From QHXN01 sp032162705 (GTDB lineage Bacteria > Acidobacteriota > Blastocatellia > Pyrinomonadales > Pyrinomonadaceae), in the NCBI GenBank assembly GCA_032162705.1, contig JAVRON010000099.1:1-64000 (forward strand): a stretch of 64,000 nucleotides of DNA, written 5' to 3'. This document shows, one piece after another, positions 44,237 through 53,437 of the stretch. The notes below the pieces were generated by a model. That model was not told where the DNA came from and made no database searches. It was given only the letters and a program-made list of their open reading frames with translations. How positions within the stretch are numbered: the first letter of the stretch is position 1; each line of letters begins with the position of its first letter. The translations under genes and the position numbers were made by a program.

Positions 44237-47200
44237 ATGTCCGGCCCATTCAAGCTCTACGAGGTGTTGGAGAAGGAATACGTAGAACTCTACGGCCCTC
44301 TCCCCGCAAACTACCCGGCGTCGAATCTTCCTCCAGACTACCCGCCGGATTCCACCATTTCGGACGAGCACCTGACGGCGATCTTCAACCTCATCCATAA
44401 ACGGGCGCGCCTCGGCCAGAAGCGCACGGCACTCTGCTTCTCGGGCGGCGGGATACGCAGCGCCACCTTCGGCCTCGGCGTCCTTCAAGGCTTAGCGAAG
44501 CGCGGGTTGCTGACCGGGTTCGACTATCTCTCGACGGTTTCGGGCGGCGGTTATCTGGGCGGGTGGTTCTCCGCCTGGCTCAAGCATGAGCGGCAGAGAG
44601 TCAAAGGCGACGCTCCGTTGACTCTGGCCGACAGTGAGACTGCCGTGCTTAACGTCCAACGCGAGTTGAGCACCGCGCCCGTCCCCAAGCTCATGCCCGA
44701 GCCGGAGCCGGTGCGACACCTCCGCTCCTACAGCAACTACATGAGTCCCAAGTTCGGGCTGCTCTCGGCGGACACATGGACGCTGGCGGCCATCTACTTC
44801 CGAAACCTGTTCCTGAACCAGCTCGTCCTCGTCCCGCTTATCCTCGGCGTGCTCATCATCCCGCGCGTGAGTTTGGCGGTTGCACGCTGGCAGGCCCCCG
44901 GACAAGTCGGCGGCGAGTGGATAAGTCTCGCGTTCTGGCTCGCGGTCGCGTGCGGCATCATCGCCATCTCCTATGTCATCTCCAACCGTCCGAGCCTCGC
45001 GGACTCGACCCGGTCTGACAAACGCAGCTTGAGCCGCGTGCCGGAGAAGTACAGGGCGGAGTGGTGGTTCCTGATCTGCTCCATGCTGTTCCTGCTGTTG
45101 CTGGCCTCTCTGATTACGACCTACTGGGCGTGGCTCCATACCCCGATGTACAAACTCAAGCTCGCGCCGCTGGGCTTCGAGGTTCCGCACAACGCCTTCG
45201 CCTTCGCGCTCTTCGGCATCCTCCTCTACTTCGGGGCCTACGTCTTGGCGCAGGTGCTCCTCGTGCGAACGTTCCTCCTCGCAGAGCCATTCGTCGCCAT
45301 CGCCACGGGCATAGTCGGCGGGCTGCTGACCTATCTGATAGCGGCCAACGTCTTCGACAATCCGGTCGGGAATCCGGACGCGACCGCCAACGTCTTGAGC
45401 ATTTCCGTTTACGTCTGCTTCGCGGCTCCCACCTTCCTCCTGCTCTTCCTCGCCGCCGCGACCGTTTTCGTCGGCCTCTCCAGCTTCTACACCACCGACG
45501 CCGACCGCGAGTGGCTGGCGCGCGCGGGCGCATGGGTCTTGATTACAGCAGCGGCGTGGGCCGTCATCAGCTCCATCGTCATCTTCGGCCCCGTCGCGCT
45601 CTTCTACTTGGGCCCGAAAATCATCACGGCCATCGGCAGCGCGGCGGGTATCATCACCGTCGGCGGCGGCGCGAGCGGCAAGACCGCCGCGACCGGCAAG
45701 GAGGAGGCCAAGCAGGGCGGCGTCTCCAGTTGGAAGCCGCTGCTGAAAAAGATCGCGCTGGCGCTGGCCGCGCCCATTTTCGCCGTCTTCCTGCTGATCG
45801 TGCTGTCGCTCGCGACGAGCTATCTCTACCGTGCTATCTACAATGCGCTGGCTGACGCGGGCACTTGGGCGAATGGGCTGCGGGGGTTGCTCGCCATCAA
45901 GCAGATAGGCTGGAGCGCGCTCTCGCAAACACCGGACGGCAAGCCGCTCCTGTGGTACGACGAGCACGGGCTGCTGAACATCATCTATTACCTGCCGGGC
46001 CGTTTCGTCCTCGCGTTGACGCTCTTAGTCGTCGGCGTCGGCGTGTTGATGGGGTTCTTCGTCAACATCAACAAGTTCTCACTGCACGGGGCCTACCGCG
46101 ACCGCCTTATCCGCGCTTACCTCGGCGCGTCGCGCCGGAAGAAGAAGCGGAGGCCGAACCCGTTTACGGGCTTTGACGAGGCGGACAACATGGCGATGAG
46201 CGAGCTTGTGATGAGGCCGCTGCACGTCGTCAACATGACGCTGAACCTCGTCAGCCTGACGGAAGAGCAACTGGCATGGCAGGACAGGAAGGCTGAGTCG
46301 TTCACCGCCTCGCGTCTGTTCACGGGGAGCTTCTGCATCAGCGACGGCGGCTACCGTAAGTCCGAAGAGTATGGAGCAGGCAAGGCGTTACAGTACGGCG
46401 CGGGTAAGAGGTTAAAGCGCGGCATCACGCTCGGCACGACGGTCGCCATCTCCGGCGCGGCGGCAAGCCCCAACATGGGTTACTACTCATCGCCCTTCGT
46501 CACCTTCCTGCTCTCGCTCTTTAACGTGCGCCTGGGATGGTGGCTCGGCAATCCCGGCAAGGCGGGCAGAGACACTTACCGCAAGGCGGGGCCCACCTTC
46601 GGGCCCCGTGCGCTGGTCGCCGAGACGTTGGGATGGACGGACGACCGACACCCTTACGTCTACCTCTCCGACGGTGGGCACTTCGAGAACCTCGGCCTCT
46701 ACGAGATGGTCTTGCGCCGCTGCCACGTCATCGTCGTCTCGGACGGCAGCGCCGACCCTTCGTTCACCTTCAACGACCTCGGCAACGCCATCAGCAAAAT
46801 CCGCGACGACCTCGGTATCCCCATCATCTTCGACGACCTCCCTATCACGCCCAAGGAGCGCGATACGCTCACCAGCACACAGGGCCACGAGAAGAACGAA
46901 AAGTATTGCGCCGTCGGTACGATTTGCTACACGCACAAGGACGGCAAGGAAGCCTTGGACGGCGTGCTCATCTACATTAAGCCGAACGTCTACGGCGGCG
47001 AGCCTGCGGACGTGTTCCACTACGCCAGGTCGAACCATGACTTCCCCCACGAATCGACCGGCGACCAGATGTACAGCGAGTCACAGTTCGAGAGCTATCG
47101 AATGCTCGGCTACCACATCGTCCAGACGATCTGTAAGGACGGGCCCGTCACAGACCTCGACTCCTTACAGACGCAGGTCTGCAACTATCTGGGCGAACCC

Positions 47201-47257
47201 GGCCTCCCCGTTCCCCTCCCCGGCTGCTGGGACGACAAACACAAGGGCGGCGACTAA
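44237..47257 (+). CDS. Patatin-like phospholipase fused to a multi-pass membrane region
   Basis: The 1006-aa protein has a split patatin hydrolase. The N-terminal part has the oxyanion loop LCFSGGGIRSATFGLGVLQG and the nucleophile region YLSTVSGGGYLGG (Ser in VSGGG). About eight hydrophobic segments occupy residues 190-640. The C-terminal part resumes patatin sequence with the catalytic-type DGG (YLSDGGHFENLGLYEMVLRR). So the membrane block is an insertion within the hydrolase. AAAGGAG precedes the ATG at 44237. It may cleave phospholipids or acyl esters at the membrane; substrate unknown. Confidence 0.88.
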   Translation: MSGPFKLYEVLEKEYVELYGPLPANYPASNLPPDYPPDSTISDEHLTAIFNLIHKRARLGQKRTALCFSGGGIRSATFGLGVLQGLAKRGLLTGFDYLSTVSGGGYLGGWFSAWLKHERQRVKGDAPLTLADSETAVLNVQRELSTAPVPKLMPEPEPVRHLRSYSNYMSPKFGLLSADTWTLAAIYFRNLFLNQLVLVPLILGVLIIPRVSLAVARWQAPGQVGGEWISLAFWLAVACGIIAISYVISNRPSLADSTRSDKRSLSRVPEKYRAEWWFLICSMLFLLLLASLITTYWAWLHTPMYKLKLAPLGFEVPHNAFAFALFGILLYFGAYVLAQVLLVRTFLLAEPFVAIATGIVGGLLTYLIAANVFDNPVGNPDATANVLSISVYVCFAAPTFLLLFLAAATVFVGLSSFYTTDADREWLARAGAWVLITAAAWAVISSIVIFGPVALFYLGPKIITAIGSAAGIITVGGGASGKTAATGKEEAKQGGVSSWKPLLKKIALALAAPIFAVFLLIVLSLATSYLYRAIYNALADAGTWANGLRGLLAIKQIGWSALSQTPDGKPLLWYDEHGLLNIIYYLPGRFVLALTLLVVGVGVLMGFFVNINKFSLHGAYRDRLIRAYLGASRRKKKRRPNPFTGFDEADNMAMSELVMRPLHVVNMTLNLVSLTEEQLAWQDRKAESFTASRLFTGSFCISDGGYRKSEEYGAGKALQYGAGKRLKRGITLGTTVAISGAAASPNMGYYSSPFVTFLLSLFNVRLGWWLGNPGKAGRDTYRKAGPTFGPRALVAETLGWTDDRHPYVYLSDGGHFENLGLYEMVLRRCHVIVVSDGSADPSFTFNDLGNAISKIRDDLGIPIIFDDLPITPKERDTLTSTQGHEKNEKYCAVGTICYTHKDGKEALDGVLIYIKPNVYGGEPADVFHYARSNHDFPHESTGDQMYSESQFESYRMLGYHIVQTICKDGPVTDLDSLQTQVCNYLGEPGLPVPLPGCWDDKHKGGD

Positions 47258-47388
47258 AGCGCGTCCCGCCTCTCTCTATTTTTACGCCACATGCGAGACG
47301 CGCCTTCCCTTCAGGAGGGCGCGTCTGCTCAGGGAGGGTTGCGACCACGGGCGCGCGCGTGCGAGGATTGAGTCATTCGGTGTAAACG

Positions 47389-48384
47389 ATGCGCGACGGA
47401 CGACTCGATCTACTAATCATCGGCGCGGGGCCTGCCGGACTCTCTGCGGCTGACGTGGCCGCACGCGAGGGGCTTGACTACCTCGTCATCGAGAAGGGGC
47501 TTATCGCCGACACCGTCTATCACTACCCGGTCGGCCTGACGGTCTTCTCGACGACGAACGAGCTTGAGTTGCGCGAGGGCGGTTTGCGCCCCTGCCGCGA
47601 GAAGCCGACGCGCGAGGAGCTTCTCTCCTACTACGTCCGCTTCGTGCTCGAACATTCCTTAAACATCAACACCGAAGAAGAGGTGACGCGCATCGAGCGG
47701 CCCGGCGCGGAAGGCTTTCGCGTCCACACCTCGCGCGGTGTGTACATGGCCTCGCGCATTCTCGTCTGCATCGGCGGAATGGCACGGCCCCGACGCCTCG
47801 GCGTCCCCGGCGAAGACCTCGCCAAAGTCCGGCACCGCTTCGTCGAGCCTTTCCCATACGTTCGCAAGGAGGCGATGGTCGTCGGCGGCGGCAACTCGGC
47901 GGCGGAGGCCGCGCTCTTTCTCTCCGAAGGCGGCGCGCACACGACCTTCGCCATCTGGCGCTCGGACTGGGAGAATCGCGACCCGAAGAAGGGTGCTATC
48001 AAGCACTGGGTTCGCGGGCCCCTCGAACGCGAGATTGAAGAGGGACGCCTGCGCCTCTTCCTCTTCTCTGAGGTCGAGGAGATTACAGAGACGCAGGTGC
48101 GAATCAAAGATGATCGGGGCGAGTCGCACCTGCTCGCGAACGATGCCGTCTTCGTCCTCATCGGCAGCGATGCAGACCTGACCTTGCTACGCGAGGTCGG
48201 CGTCCGCACCGAGCAGTCCGGCCTGACGGAAGTGCCCTCATACGACCCCGAGACGTTTGAGACCAACATCCCCGGCCTCTACGTCGCGGGTCACTTCACC
48301 AACTCACGCCACATCAAAGAGGCCATCGCCGTCCCACGCCTCGTCGTCCCCGCCATCGCCCAATCTCTGCGCGCGACGGTCTGA
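47389..48384 (+). CDS. ypdA: YpdA-family bacillithiol-disulfide reductase (putative)
   Basis: The 331-aa flavoprotein has an FAD-binding start (LDLLIIGAGPAGLSAADVAAREGLDYLVIEKG), a second nucleotide loop AMVVGGGNSAAEAALFLSEGG for NADPH, and the closing NIPGLYVAGHFTNSRHIKEA. The ADTVYHYPVGLTVFSTTNELEL stretch is typical of YpdA, and there is no CxxC thioredoxin-reductase active site. YpdA reduces bacillithiol disulfide, which fits the presence of bshC on this segment. Confidence 0.93.
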   Translation: MRDGRLDLLIIGAGPAGLSAADVAAREGLDYLVIEKGLIADTVYHYPVGLTVFSTTNELELREGGLRPCREKPTREELLSYYVRFVLEHSLNINTEEEVTRIERPGAEGFRVHTSRGVYMASRILVCIGGMARPRRLGVPGEDLAKVRHRFVEPFPYVRKEAMVVGGGNSAAEAALFLSEGGAHTTFAIWRSDWENRDPKKGAIKHWVRGPLEREIEEGRLRLFLFSEVEEITETQVRIKDDRGESHLLANDAVFVLIGSDADLTLLREVGVRTEQSGLTEVPSYDPETFETNIPGLYVAGHFTNSRHIKEAIAVPRLVVPAIAQSLRATV

Positions 48385-48482
48385 AAGCCAACTCCATTAA
48401 CTGACCGTTATCATTAGGGTACAAGCATGGCGCTTGCCCGGGCCTCGCGTCAATTATCAACGGCTTATCGAAAGGAGCATCC

Positions 48483-48524
48483 GTGAAAAAGATTCTTTCG
48501 TTGCGGGTCGTCACGCCCCCTTGA
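48483..48524 (+). CDS. Possible 13-residue leader peptide
   Basis: A GTG preceded by AAAGGAG at ideal spacing opens a 14-codon frame, MKKILSLRVVTPP, then TGA. About 55 bases on is a strong terminator hairpin. RBS, short frame and terminator recall attenuator leaders, but no plus-strand gene follows for regulation. It could be the decayed start of a lost gene. Confidence 0.3.
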   Translation: MKKILSLRVVTPP

Positions 48525-48578
48525 CCTCTTAGAAGGCGCAGACTTGAGAAGCGACTTTTCGGCTTGAGAGCCAACAAG

Positions 48579-48622
48579 GAAAGCCAGCCCGCGGAAAGAT
48601 TCTCTCCGCGGGCTGGCTTTTC
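48579..48622. terminator. Bidirectional rho-independent-type terminator
   Basis: AAAGCCAGCCCGCGGA and its complement TCCGCGGGCTGGCTTTT form a long GC-rich stem with a short AT-rich loop. It stands between ypdA (+) and the convergent membrane-protein gene ending at 48666 (-). Confidence 0.9.
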
Positions 48623-48665
48623 AAGTGATAAAAATCCGACGACCTCACGTCGGGGCGACGGACTT

Positions 48666-50102
48666 CTACTTGTTGCCCCCCTCGGCGTCGTCCTTTCCGT
48701 CCTGCTTCGTGCTCTTGTCTTTCGTCCCCTCGTCATGGCTCTTCTCGCGCGGCTTGACGGTCGAGCGGATGACCATGAACTTGTTGAGCAGGTCGAACCA
48801 GAAGGGCGCGCCCTGCGAGACGGCCAGCCCCGTGATGAATATCCCCAGGACTTTCAGAATCCAGTCGTAGGGTCGGTCGGGAAAGCGGCGCGGGTCGGAC
48901 GGGTAATCCGCCTTCTCCTTATTGTATTTCGCCTTTGCATCCGAAAATTTTTTCTCGTCGGTCTTCTTGGTCTCAGGGTTTTCAAAGGCGTCTTCCTTCG
49001 GCTCCGTAGGCTCTAAGACCCACCCTATCGGAAGGCCGAGCTTGTCCAGTTCGCCGCGTACATCCCTGATCTTACCCAGCGCATCTTCAGCCTGCTTACT
49101 CGCGTCAGCCGTCGGCGTCGGGCTTGCTAAGGGAGTCGCCGCCGGTGTCGCTCCGGGCGTTGCCGTCGCCACGGGCGTCGCCGTCCTCGCGGGCGTCGCC
49201 GTCCCCGTGGGTGTCGGACGTGTCGGTGTCGTCGTGGGTGTCGGACGTGTTGATGTTGGCGTCGGTGTTGTGGTGGGTGTGGTCGTCGTCGCGGGCGAGG
49301 GCGTCGGGGTCGGGTGCTCCTTGACGTATATCGCGGCGGCGTCTGCGACCGACGTGCGCAGCGTGTCGTTGTAGAGGAGCGCCTTCGTGATGTTGATGGT
49401 ATCGATGTTGAGCAGCGCCGCCGCCAACAGCCCGATGACGATCAGCATTTTATGCGTGCGCCGCTTGTACCAGCCCGAGACACGATCCATCGCGTCGTCG
49501 TACCAGCCCTCTATGTTCGCGCGTGCCTTGTTGATATCGTCACCCGCCTCGTCCATCAGGCTCAGCAGCGAGAGCTTGATATTGCCGAATTGATCCTCGG
49601 GAAGCTCCGAGACGAGCTGCTTGATGACCTTCAAATCCTGCACCACCCCGGCAGCGGTTTTAGACGCATCGGCGGCTGCGGCCTGCACTCCTTTGACGGC
49701 GTCGGTGACATCATCGGCCACAGTTATCTGCGCAGGATCGACTGCGCCGGGGGCCGGGACTTTCGCCGCCGCCTTGTCGTCGCCCGCCGATTTCGCTGCG
49801 GCCTGGGCGACCCGCCGCCTTCCCGCTTCGGTCGTCGCCAGATTCCACAGCGCGAGGCTGAACGTGCGCGCAGGGATGTAGGAAGGCTTCTCGCCGAGCG
49901 GCTTGATGAGCGGGTGGTCGAGGAGCGCATCGGCCAGGTTCTTGTTGTGGAGCAGCTTCTCGATGCCGTACTTAAGATCGGAGGAGCGGTACTGCAAGAA
50001 CGCTTCGATCAGTTCGCTGAACGCGGAGCAGAGCAGGCTCACGAGCAGGTAGACGAAAACGACGCCAATGGCGACTTCGACCATGGTGGAACCGAATAGC
50101 AT
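48666..50102 (-). CDS. Large membrane protein with Thr/Pro-rich linker, function unknown
   Basis: The 478-aa protein starts MLFGSTMVEVAIGVVFVYLLVSLLCSAFSELIEAFLQYRSSDLKYGIEKLL, a membrane segment and helix pattern I have seen in uncharacterised bacterial proteins. A second hydrophobic segment (MLIVIGLLAAALLNI) and an internal helix region follow. Residues about 290-360 are a Thr/Pro/Ala-rich disordered stretch of TPTPTPT repeats. A third hydrophobic segment (ILKVLGIFITGLAVSQGAPFWFDLLNKFMVIRS) precedes a charged end. AAAGGAG before the ATG fixes the start at 50102. Topology predicts two soluble loops; no enzyme motif. Confidence 0.78.
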   Translation of the reverse strand: MLFGSTMVEVAIGVVFVYLLVSLLCSAFSELIEAFLQYRSSDLKYGIEKLLHNKNLADALLDHPLIKPLGEKPSYIPARTFSLALWNLATTEAGRRRVAQAAAKSAGDDKAAAKVPAPGAVDPAQITVADDVTDAVKGVQAAAADASKTAAGVVQDLKVIKQLVSELPEDQFGNIKLSLLSLMDEAGDDINKARANIEGWYDDAMDRVSGWYKRRTHKMLIVIGLLAAALLNIDTINITKALLYNDTLRTSVADAAAIYVKEHPTPTPSPATTTTPTTTPTPTSTRPTPTTTPTRPTPTGTATPARTATPVATATPGATPAATPLASPTPTADASKQAEDALGKIRDVRGELDKLGLPIGWVLEPTEPKEDAFENPETKKTDEKKFSDAKAKYNKEKADYPSDPRRFPDRPYDWILKVLGIFITGLAVSQGAPFWFDLLNKFMVIRSTVKPREKSHDEGTKDKSTKQDGKDDAEGGNK

Positions 50103-50393
50103 GTTTACTCCTTTCACGGTAGGGGCACGGGACGACCGTAGGGGGGCCATGTGCGTGCGTTGAAGTTGAATCGAGCGTAAAGGCTTAGCGGGTAGAACCG
50201 GGCGACCAGAACGGCGGTTACAATACCACCGAATCACGCGGAAGCAAGACTTTTCTGCGCCCCGCTGTGTCCATAAAGATATGGCCCTGGCCGCGTTTGT
50301 ATTTCAGCCCGCGCCGCGTCTTTTTGAACTGAGGTTTTCTCGAACAGGAATCTTCTCGAATGCGCGTGAGGGCCCGCCGACGGCGGCAGGCTC

Positions 50394-51836
<1,443 letters not shown>

Positions 51837-51960
51837 GGCCGCAGTGTTCCTTTCGCGTTCGGTCTTAACAAGGATGACTTCGGGGCTTCTTGGTTTTTAC
51901 TCTAGCGCCAAGACACGGGGCGGCGCAAGAAGCGAGTGACCGCCCAAGGGCCGCGCGCCC

Positions 51961-52203
51961 TCATTGTTTCGTATATTTATTCCAGGGGTAGTACATCATC
52001 ACAACCAGCACGAAGAACACGGTGGCGGGCGCGATGGCCCAGTATCGCTGGCTCCCATGCAGGTTGAGGACGCAACCCATGAAGGCGGGCACGCAGATGG
52101 TCATCCCGATCATCATAAAGCCGAACCTGCCCAACTTCAGCACCCAGCGCAGGCACACCATCACGACCATCCCGATGAAGATAAAGCCCCAGACTATTTT
52201 CAT
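51961..52203 (-). CDS. Small membrane protein, two or three helices
   Basis: The 80-aa protein is almost wholly hydrophobic: IVWGFIFIGMVVMVCLRWVL, FGFMMIGMTICVPAFMGCVL and WAIAPATVFFVLVVMMYYPW. A basic C-terminus (NKYTKQ) follows. It has unusual Met and Cys content for this region. No family is recognised. It is flanked by the malic enzyme and by short direct repeats, both on the same strand. Confidence 0.7.
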   Translation of the reverse strand: MKIVWGFIFIGMVVMVCLRWVLKLGRFGFMMIGMTICVPAFMGCVLNLHGSQRYWAIAPATVFFVLVVMMYYPWNKYTKQ

Positions 52204-52207
52204 CCCT

Positions 52208-52320
52208 CAAACCTCCGCTTTGTCTACGTCGCTCCGCTTTGTCTACGGTCTATGTTGCTTCGCTTTGTCTATGTTGCTTCGCTTTGTCTCGTTGCTCTGC
52301 TTCCGTCGCTTTACTTCGTC
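52208..52320. repeat. Short direct repeats (TTGCTTCGCTTTGTCTA type)
   Basis: About five degenerate copies of a 14-17-base unit containing CGCTTTGTCTA occur between the small membrane-protein start and the next gene. They are direct rather than inverted repeats and differ from the hairpin families. They may carry a promoter or be slippage debris. Confidence 0.7.
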
Positions 52321-52357
52321 TACGCGCATCCATCGCCACTCACTCCACGTCAGCCAA

Positions 52358-53437
52358 TCACTCCACGTCGAGCGAATCCGCGCGTGACCTGACCTCTTCG
52401 TGCTCGCTTCGCGCGAGTGCGTCGGACAGCGCGCGCCGAATCTTCTCAGTTGCATCGCGGTCTGCGCCCGCCCGCTCGGCTAGCTTCAGCGAGTGCTCGC
52501 CGAGCAGCGCGTAGACGGCGAGCGCGTCAGAGTCGCGAAGCGCGCCGAGCGCCACAAGATGTTTGCGTACGGTCTCAACGTCCGCACGCGCGAAGCTGCC
52601 CGTGAGCGCGTGCGCGGGCGACTGCGCCGAAAGATTTTCGACCGTGCTCTGTAGCAGCGGCAGGAGCACTTTTTGCGCGCGCGCCGCGGAGAGTCCGCAG
52701 GCTTCGAGCGCGCTGAGAGCCACGTCGAAGAGCGCTACGACGTGTCCCGCCGTCAACACCGCTGCCGCGTGATAGAGCGCCTTATCATGTGACTCGACCG
52801 TAAAACTCCGACCGCCTAAGTCACGCACGACGCGACGTGCCGCGCGCACCGCCACGCCGTCGCCCTCGACGCAGTAGAAAGCGCGACGCAAGCTCTCCGC
52901 CCCCGCCTCGGCGTCGCTCACCGCCGCGAGCGGGTGCATCGACCCCACGTGCAGGCCACGTGCGCGCAAAGGCGAGAGCACTTCGGACGAGAGCGCGCCG
53001 CTCGCGTGCAGCACGACGCGCGCACGCACCTGCACAAGCGCGGCCAGACGCCGGGCCGTCTCCGCGACCGCATCGTCCGGCGTCGTGATGAAGAGAATCT
53101 CCACCTGCGGCAGACGGTCGAACTGGTCGAGTCCGAGCGCGAGCGCGTCCACCCCTGCGAGCGTGGCGGCGCGTCGGGCGTGCGCGGCGCTGCGCGACAC
53201 GAGCGCACGGACTTCGTAGCCGCATGCGTCGAGCGCCCGCGCCAGAGCCGTGCCGAGCCGTCCCGCCCCGACGACTGCGACGCTCGCCCCGCGCCGCGAA
53301 CGCGACGAAGGGGAGACGGAAAGCCCCGCGCTTCCCTCTCCCCTTTCATCTTTGGTCTTCGGCGCTTCGACTTCTTTCGCCTTTGGCGCTTCGCCCTCTT
53401 TCGCCTTTCGCCTTTCGCCTTTCGCCTTACCTTTCAC
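52358..53437 (-). CDS. DUF2520/Rossmann-like oxidoreductase-type protein
   Basis: The 359-aa protein has a 45-residue Lys/Glu/Ala low-complexity lead, then a Rossmann start (SVAVVGAGRLGTALARAL), LFITTPDDAVAETARRLA, LHASGALSSEVLSPLRARG, HPLAAVSD and a helical C-terminal domain. This is the DUF2520 layout, related to pyrroline-5-carboxylate and 6-phosphogluconate dehydrogenases; substrate unknown. I start at GTG 53437, where GTGA overlaps the stop of the upstream ATPase gene, implying translational coupling. Confidence 0.88.
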   Translation of the reverse strand: MKGKAKGERRKAKEGEAPKAKEVEAPKTKDERGEGSAGLSVSPSSRSRRGASVAVVGAGRLGTALARALDACGYEVRALVSRSAAHARRAATLAGVDALALGLDQFDRLPQVEILFITTPDDAVAETARRLAALVQVRARVVLHASGALSSEVLSPLRARGLHVGSMHPLAAVSDAEAGAESLRRAFYCVEGDGVAVRAARRVVRDLGGRSFTVESHDKALYHAAAVLTAGHVVALFDVALSALEACGLSAARAQKVLLPLLQSTVENLSAQSPAHALTGSFARADVETVRKHLVALGALRDSDALAVYALLGEHSLKLAERAGADRDATEKIRRALSDALARSEHEEVRSRADSLDVE

